Origin: Charina bottae
Lineage: Eukaryota > Chordata > Lepidosauria > Squamata > Charinaidae
Direction of reading: 5' to 3'
Assembly (NCBI GenBank): GCA_023362775.1
Contig: JALMGJ010000025.1
Location: 5,470,001 to 5,534,000 of the forward strand
Length of the DNA stretch: 64,000 nt
The position numbers and the translations under genes are program-made. The notes under the pieces were generated by a model. The model saw nothing but the letters and a program-made list of their open reading frames with translations, was not told the origin of the DNA and searched no databases. Position 1 is the first letter of the stretch, and every line of letters starts with the position of its first letter. Below, piece after piece: positions 58,959-64,000 of this stretch.

Positions 58959-61208
58959 CTAAGCCAACCACCCCCAGGAGGAACTATCATTTCCTTCACT
59001 CCAGGCACGGCGGCAGAGCCAGGTCTTCAAGGACTTCCTAAAGGCCAGGAGCGAGGGTGCCAGTCTCACCTCAGGGGGCAAGTTATCCCACAGGGCGGGT
59101 GCTATTGCAGAGAAGGCACACCTCCTGGACCCCGCTAGATGGAATTCTTTTAATGAAGGGATCCAAAGCATGCCCTCCCTGCATGATCGGGTGGGGCGGG
59201 TGGATATGGTCGGGACAAGACGGTCCCTCAGATACCCTGGTCCCATGCCATGTAGGGCTTTAAAGGTGATAACCAACACCTTGAATTGGATCCAGAAGCA
59301 AACTGGTACCCACTGCAGCTCACGGAGTAGCGGTGTTACATGTGCTGATCTCATAGCACCCAGAACTACCCGTGCAGCCGCATTCTGGACCAGCTGAAGC
59401 TTCCGGATACTCTTCAAGGGTAGCCCCATGTACAGCGCGTTGCAATAATCTATATGGGAGATGACAAGGGCATGAGTGACTGTTCGGAGGGCCTCCTGAT
59501 CCAGGAAGGGGCTCAACTGGCGCACAACCCAAAGCTGTGCAAAGGCCCTCCTAGCCACGACTGCCACCTGCTCCTCGAGCAGGAGTCATGAGTCCAGGAG
59601 GACCCCCAAGTTTCGCACTGAATCTGAACGGGGTAGTGCCACCCCATCCAGAGTTAAAGATGACAACTTCCTGGAAATCGAGAGGCCATCAATCCACAGC
59701 CACTCCGTCTTACCAGGGTTCAGCTGGAGCCTGTTGTGCCCCATCCAGGCCCCTACTGCCTCCAGACACTGAGAAAGGGTGTTGACTGCAACACTTACTT
59801 CACTCGGGATGGAGATGTACAACTGGGTATCATCAGCATACTGGTGATACCTCATCCCATGGTGACGGATGATCTTACCCAGCGGCTGCATATAGATCTT
59901 AAATAGGAGAGGAGAGAGAACCGAACCCTGCGGCACCCCACACAAGAGGGGTCGAGGGTCAGATCTCTCCTCTCCTATTACCACCGATTGGGATCGGTCC
60001 TGGAGAAAGGAGGTGAACCAGCGTAAAACAACGCCGCCCACCCCCAATTCCCTGAGCCACCCCAAAAGGATACCATGGTCGACGGTATCAAAAGCCGCTG
60101 AGAGGTCCAAGAGAGCGAGAATGGATGCACTCCCTCCATCTCGCTCCCGCCAAAGATCATCCATAAGCGCGACCAATGCAGTCTCTGTCCCATATCCCGG
60201 CCTGAAACCTGACTGAAAGGGGTCTAGATAATCCGTTTCATCCAGAATCCTCTGGAGTTGCAGCGCCACCACCTTCTCAACCACCTTTCCCAAAAAGGGA
60301 AGGTGGGAGACAGGACGAAAGTTGTTTAAAACAGTAGGGTCCAGGGAAGGCCTCTGGAGGAGGGGGTGCACCAACGCCTTCTTGAAGACCGTCGGAAACA
60401 CCCCCTCCCCCAAAGATGTATTAATCATCGCCTGGACCCAACCACATGTAACCTCCCGGGCTGATTTAACCAGCCAGGAGGGACACGGGTCTAGATGACA
60501 TGTGGTGGCATTTACAATCCGGAGGATTCTGTCTACTTCTTCAGGCCCAACAGGGTCAAACTGTTCCCAGATAACAGGGTAAGTACGTACCTCTGGCATC
60601 TCCCCAGATTGTGCCTCACACTTAGAGTTTAACTTAGAATGAATCTGAGCGATTTTGTCCTGCAGATGCTCAGCAAACTCTTCCGACTGGCCCTGTAAAT
60701 GGGTCACCGTATCTTCGTGACCCAAGAGAGATCTAGTAATCTTAAACAGGGCCGTCGGGCGGCATTCTGCGGACGCAATAAGAGCGGAGAAATATTCACG
60801 TTTCACCGCTCTTACCGCCACAAGGTAGGCCCTAATAGCGGCTATAGATTGTGTCCGGTCAGATTCAGTCTTCGTCTTCCTCCAGCGGCGCTCCAGACAT
60901 CTCTTAACCCTCTTCAAAACCCTCAACTCCTCCGTGAACCACGGGGAGTGTCGGGTCGAACGAGGCAAGAGAGGTCGCATAGGCGCCATCTTGTCCAAGG
61001 CCTCGGCCGCCTCCTTATTCCAAGCTGCGGCCAAGACCTCCGCTGGACCGTGTTGCAGATCTTCAGGTATAACCCCCAGCTCCCTCTGAAACCTCATTGG
61101 GTCCATAAGTCGCCGGGGGCGGACCAATCTAATAGGTCCCACCTCCCTGCGGAGTGGGGCAGCACACGAGAGCCTCAAGGTCACCAGGGCGTGGTCTGAC
61201 CATGACAA
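58959..61208 (-). pseudogene. CR1 RT region, one nonsense codon
   Basis: Frame open from 61208 to the natural stop at 58959 except for TGA at 59586-59588, where the other copies have CGA (LLDS[R]LLLEEQ). Carries SPLRREVGPIRL-like end of the endonuclease, linker, LLDLSAAFDTVDHG, GVPQGSVLSPLLFKIYM, YADDTQLYI (about 59830) and the C-terminal HVTPLLRELQWVPVCF block. Very similar to the copy at 46 kb. Confidence 0.9.
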
Positions 61209-61231
61209 TGGGGACGGATGTAACTCTCCCC

Positions 61232-61756
61232 TCAGATCACATTGCCACGCGTGAGACCACTGTCTCGAGTCGGGTCCCGAATAATCTGCGACAGGCCCAT
61301 GGCTGCCATGGTAGTCATGAACTCCCAGGCCGCTTCCGAGGCCCGTCCCAGGGACAGCAGATTGAAATCCCCCAGGACCATAAGCCTGGGGAACTCCACC
61401 GCCAACCCCGAGACGGCCTCCAGCAGCTCAGGCAGGGAGGTTGCTACGCAGCAGGGAGGCTGGTACAATAGCAACACTCCCAACTGTTCTCGGGCACCCA
61501 ACTTGAAAAACAGGGTCTCACATCCGGATACTTGTGGAGCAAGGCCCCTGAAAGCCATCAAAGACTCTCTGATGATAACTGCCACCCCTCCTCCCCTACC
61601 CCGGTCTCTCGGCTGGTGCCACACCTGAAATCCGGCTGGGCACATTTCCGAGAGGGCTACCCCTCCCTGTGGGCCCAGCCAGGTCTCAGTAATACACGCC
61701 TGCGGAGTGGGGCGGCATAAGAGAATGTTAAGGAAATCAGGACGTGATCTGACCAT
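61232..61756 (-). pseudogene. CR1 endonuclease segment, inner copy
   Basis: Reads CITETWLGPQGGVALSE to RDPTRDSGLTR and then loses frame near 61250, where bases for the conserved PDLVFLSEQW block are deleted. Begins at the abrupt junction at about 61699. Its residues (FQVWHQPR, NLLSLGRASEA, TMAAMGL) agree with the 46 kb copy more than with the outer segment. Confidence 0.85.
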
Positions 61757-62520
61757 GACAACGGGGATAGTTCTAACTTTCCCCTCAGATCACTTTGCCA
61801 TTGCTCTGACAAGAAAACCAAATCCGGGGTGAGTCCACTGTCTCGAGTCGGGTCCCGAATAATCTGGGACAGGCCCATGGCTGCTATGGTAGTCATGAAC
61901 TCCCGGGCCGCTTCCGAGGTACGCCCCAGGGACGGCAAGTTAAAATCCCCCAGGACCATAAGTCTGGGGAACTCCACTGCCAACCCAGAGATGGCCTCGA
62001 GCAGCTCGGGCAGAGAGGTTGCTACGCAGCAGGGAGGCTGGTACAGTAGCAACACTCCCAACTGTGCTTGGGAACCCAACCTGAAAAACAGGGTCTCACA
62101 TCCGGTCACTTGTGGAGCAGCGCCCCTGGAGGCCATAAGAGACTCTCGGATGACAACTGCCACCCCGCCTCCCCTGCCCCATTGTCTCGGCTGATGCCAC
62201 ACTCGAAACCCGGCTGGACACATTTCCGAAAGGGCAACCCCTCCTTCTGGGCCCAGCCAGGTGTCTGTTATACATGCCAGGTCTGCCCCCTCCTCCACGA
62301 GTAAATCGCAGATGAGGGGAGCCTTGTTATTCACAGACCTGGCATTAAGGAGCAGCAGCCGGACATCGGGGCCCTCAAAGATCTGCTTACCAGGTCCTGG
62401 GTATGAGCTTGGAGGGCCGGAACGCGCCACCGGTAACAAACACCGGGGGCGCCTTCCCCAATGATGGCCTGCCCTCCAGCTCCCGTCATACCGTCCCTTA
62501 CCCGTCACCACCTCGATCAA
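61657..62520 (-). pseudogene. CR1 endonuclease segment, outer copy
   Basis: Reads from LLLLNARSVNNKAPLICDLL through CITDTWLGPEGG, GDFNLPSLGR, PDLVFLSEQWQ and LSPLSWSDHV to FSYAAPLRR, then breaks off at the junction. Differs from the inner segment at several diagnostic residues (FRVWHQPRQW, FFRLGSQAQ, NLPSLGRTSEA, TIAAMGL). Confidence 0.88.
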
Positions 62521-62571
62521 ATTCCCCGCCCCTTGATCAAATATGCATCTAGAATAGTGAAAGATTATTTT

Positions 62572-62815
62572 TATTTAATTATTTATTTTCTATCCCATTT
62601 TTATTATTTTTATAAATAACTCAAGGTGGGGTACATACCTATTACTCCTTCCTCCTCCTACTTTCCCCACAACAGCAACCCTGTGAGGTGAGTTGGGCTG
62701 AGAGACAGTGACTGGCCCAAGGTCACCCAGCCAGCTTTCATGCCTAAGGTGGGTCTAGAACCCTCAGTCTCCTGGTTTCTAGCCTGGTGCCTTAACCACT
62801 AGACCAAACTGGCTC
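62572..62815 (-). mobile_element. Sauria-type tRNA-derived SINE
   Basis: Minus strand, near full length. On the plus strand: TTTATTATTTTTATAAATAACTCAAGG (tail side), CCTACTTTCCCCACAACAGC, GACTGGCCCAAGGTCACCCAG, B-box side GGTCTAGAACCCTCAG, and head TTAACCACTAGACCAAACTGG. It ends 71 bases before the splice acceptor of the next ASCC3 exon. Confidence 0.88.
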
Positions 62816-62833
62816 TTTTAAACTGGCTCTTTT
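62806..62833. repeat. 14-base tandem duplication
   Basis: AAACTGGCTCTTTT twice in direct succession, straddling the SINE head boundary. Confidence 0.9.
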
Positions 62834-62886
62834 AATATAATTTTGCATTTATTTGTGTAATTAAAATTGTTTTCTTCTTGATTTAG

Positions 62887-63038
62887 GCAATGCTGGATAT
62901 TGCAGCAAAGGAGGGCTGGTTGGTGGCGGCACTCAATATTACCAATTTGGTACAGATGCTGATTCAAGGGCGATGGATCCATGACTCCTCTTTGCTTACT
63001 TTACCTAACATAGAATATCATCATCTTCACCTTTTCAG
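62887..63038 (+). CDS. ASCC3: ASCC3 exon (second SEC63 domain, middle)
   Basis: A 152-base exon. Reads AMLDIAAKEGWLVAALNITN, LVQMLIQGRWIHDSSLLTLP and NIEYHHLHLF, then two bases of a split codon (AG). This follows directly from the RICQ end of the previous exon, as in vertebrate ASCC3, and is the middle of the second SEC63 domain. Acceptor TTCTTGATTTAG|, donor CAG|GTATAC. The rest of the domain and the C-terminus lie beyond the window. The exon is intact. The repeat-rich DNA in front leaves only a short unique stretch for the branch point and polypyrimidine tract. Confidence 0.95.
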
Positions 63039-63739
63039 GTATACAGCTAGATGTTTATAAAGCTGGTCTTTGCAGTGCAATTGGAAAATAGGACAATGCA
63101 CAATAGAGACTGTTGCTGTCTCTCCATGCTCTTGTTGTTGTAACTTGTGGTATAATGGTAAGGTTACTCAAATCTGTCACTCACATACTTTGAAGATTTT
63201 GTCTTCTAGTGGTTCTTTCCTTTCATGAAACTAGAATGTTCCAATAAAGCTGAATAATGAGAGAGAGAGAAAGGGAGACAAAAGGAAATGCCTCTTCATT
63301 TATCATATAGTTAAGTTTTGTACTCCAAGATATATCCAACGTAGCCGTGTCTTCCAAGGGAGACATTTTTTAAAGAGATTAAACAAACTGAGGGAGAATA
63401 AAGCTATTGGTGGATAGCAATCATGATAGCTACATATTACCTGATATGTCAGAGGTAATGTCTGTGAACATGAGTTGCTAGAGAATGGGACCAAGAATGT
63501 ATTATTGCACTCACATCCTGGATATTGGCTCCCCATAAATATCGGGTTGCCAGTTGTGAATCAGAATGTTGGACTAGATAAGCCCTTGGTCTGGTTCACT
63601 TCTCATGAGCTACATCCATATTTGTATGAACAAACTTCAACTTCTGTAGTAGATCTCCTACCATGGATCCCCTCCATGAATTCATTTTGGAATATGCAGT
63701 GGAGCAAATTAAGAAGTGTAAATGGAATAAATTTAAGAA

Positions 63740-63783
<44 letters not shown>

Positions 63784-64000
63784 AAGAAGACAAGAAGTGC
63801 TTGTCAAGGTTAAGGGAGATAGAAGAAGGGAAGACAACAGATAAGTAGATAGACAAGGTTGGCCATGTCATTGGAATGTCCTTGGAAAAGCTTTGGTTTG
63901 TCATCAGGGACAGGTCCAGATGGAGAGCATTTGTCCATGAAGTTACCAGGAATCATGTTTGACTCAGTGGCACTTACAGTAACTAATTCTAAGTGGAAAG
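63039..64000. other. ASCC3 intron, start of next
   Basis: No gene. A short GA-rich stretch at about 63259-63272 and a (GATT)n tract at 63740-63783. No exon seen to the end of the window. Confidence 0.55.
63740..63783. repeat. (GATT)n microsatellite
   Basis: Eleven uninterrupted GATT units. Confidence 0.95.

Larger units (their letters stand above)
58788..62525 (-). mobile_element. CR1 LINE with duplicated endonuclease (chimera)
   Basis: Minus-strand CR1. (TTTA)n tail at 58788-58811, 3' UTR, C-terminal region (58959-59585), reverse transcriptase (59586 to about 61200), then an endonuclease segment (about 61250-61698) that joins abruptly to a second endonuclease segment (about 61700-62430). 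The two share the same blocks but are not identical. The 5' end is near 62525. Confidence 0.9.

Overview
The window is vertebrate nuclear DNA, most likely from a squamate reptile (lizard or snake). It holds four coding exons of ASCC3 (activating signal cointegrator 1 complex subunit 3) on the + strand at 3783-3894, 4261-4395, 35399-35623 and 62887-63038. Their joined translation is collinear and in phase, and reads into the second (C-terminal) SEC63 domain of this ASC-1 complex helicase. No other host gene was recognised. The squamate call rests on the repeats: full-length CR1 LINEs, a BovB/RTE LINE, Sauria-type and other tRNA-derived SINEs, several Penelope-like elements (PLEs) and hAT-type MITEs. 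I cannot decide between snake and lizard.

Layout. 1-3782 is the tail of an intron with a PLE, an L1-like 3' end and a Sauria SINE. Two close exons follow (3783-4395). The next intron is about 31 kb and holds L1-like remnants, three SINEs of one tRNA-derived family, an old CR1 with a miniature PLE inside it (16.4-18.05 kb), a 67-base perfect PLE palindrome (24.7-24.85 kb), a hAT MITE, and a CR1 at 27.6-30.5 kb that has a second CR1 nested in it. The exon at 35.4 kb is followed by a 27 kb intron. That intron carries MITEs, a 2.9 kb head-to-head PLE palindrome (41.9-44.8 kb), a CR1 whose ORF2 frame is open but for two stop codons (46.1-49.3 kb), a hAT MITE, a solo LTR, a BovB 3' end and a chimeric CR1 (58.8-62.5 kb). 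The last exon starts 71 bases after a SINE.

The most striking pattern is in the PLEs. All five insertions are inverted (mirror-image) structures, and three are bounded by clean 12-13 base target-site duplications, so each mirror structure arrived as one integration event. Four carry the hammerhead ribozyme signature CTGAAGA - stem II - GAAACGT[T/C] next to the outward-facing 3' end. The smallest, 169 bases long, is essentially two opposed hammerheads plus one 3' tail. Hammerhead motifs and inverted arrangements are established for the PLE class; the two-ended integration model offered here is inference.

All calls come from reading the sequence. Repeat family names were not checked against a library.
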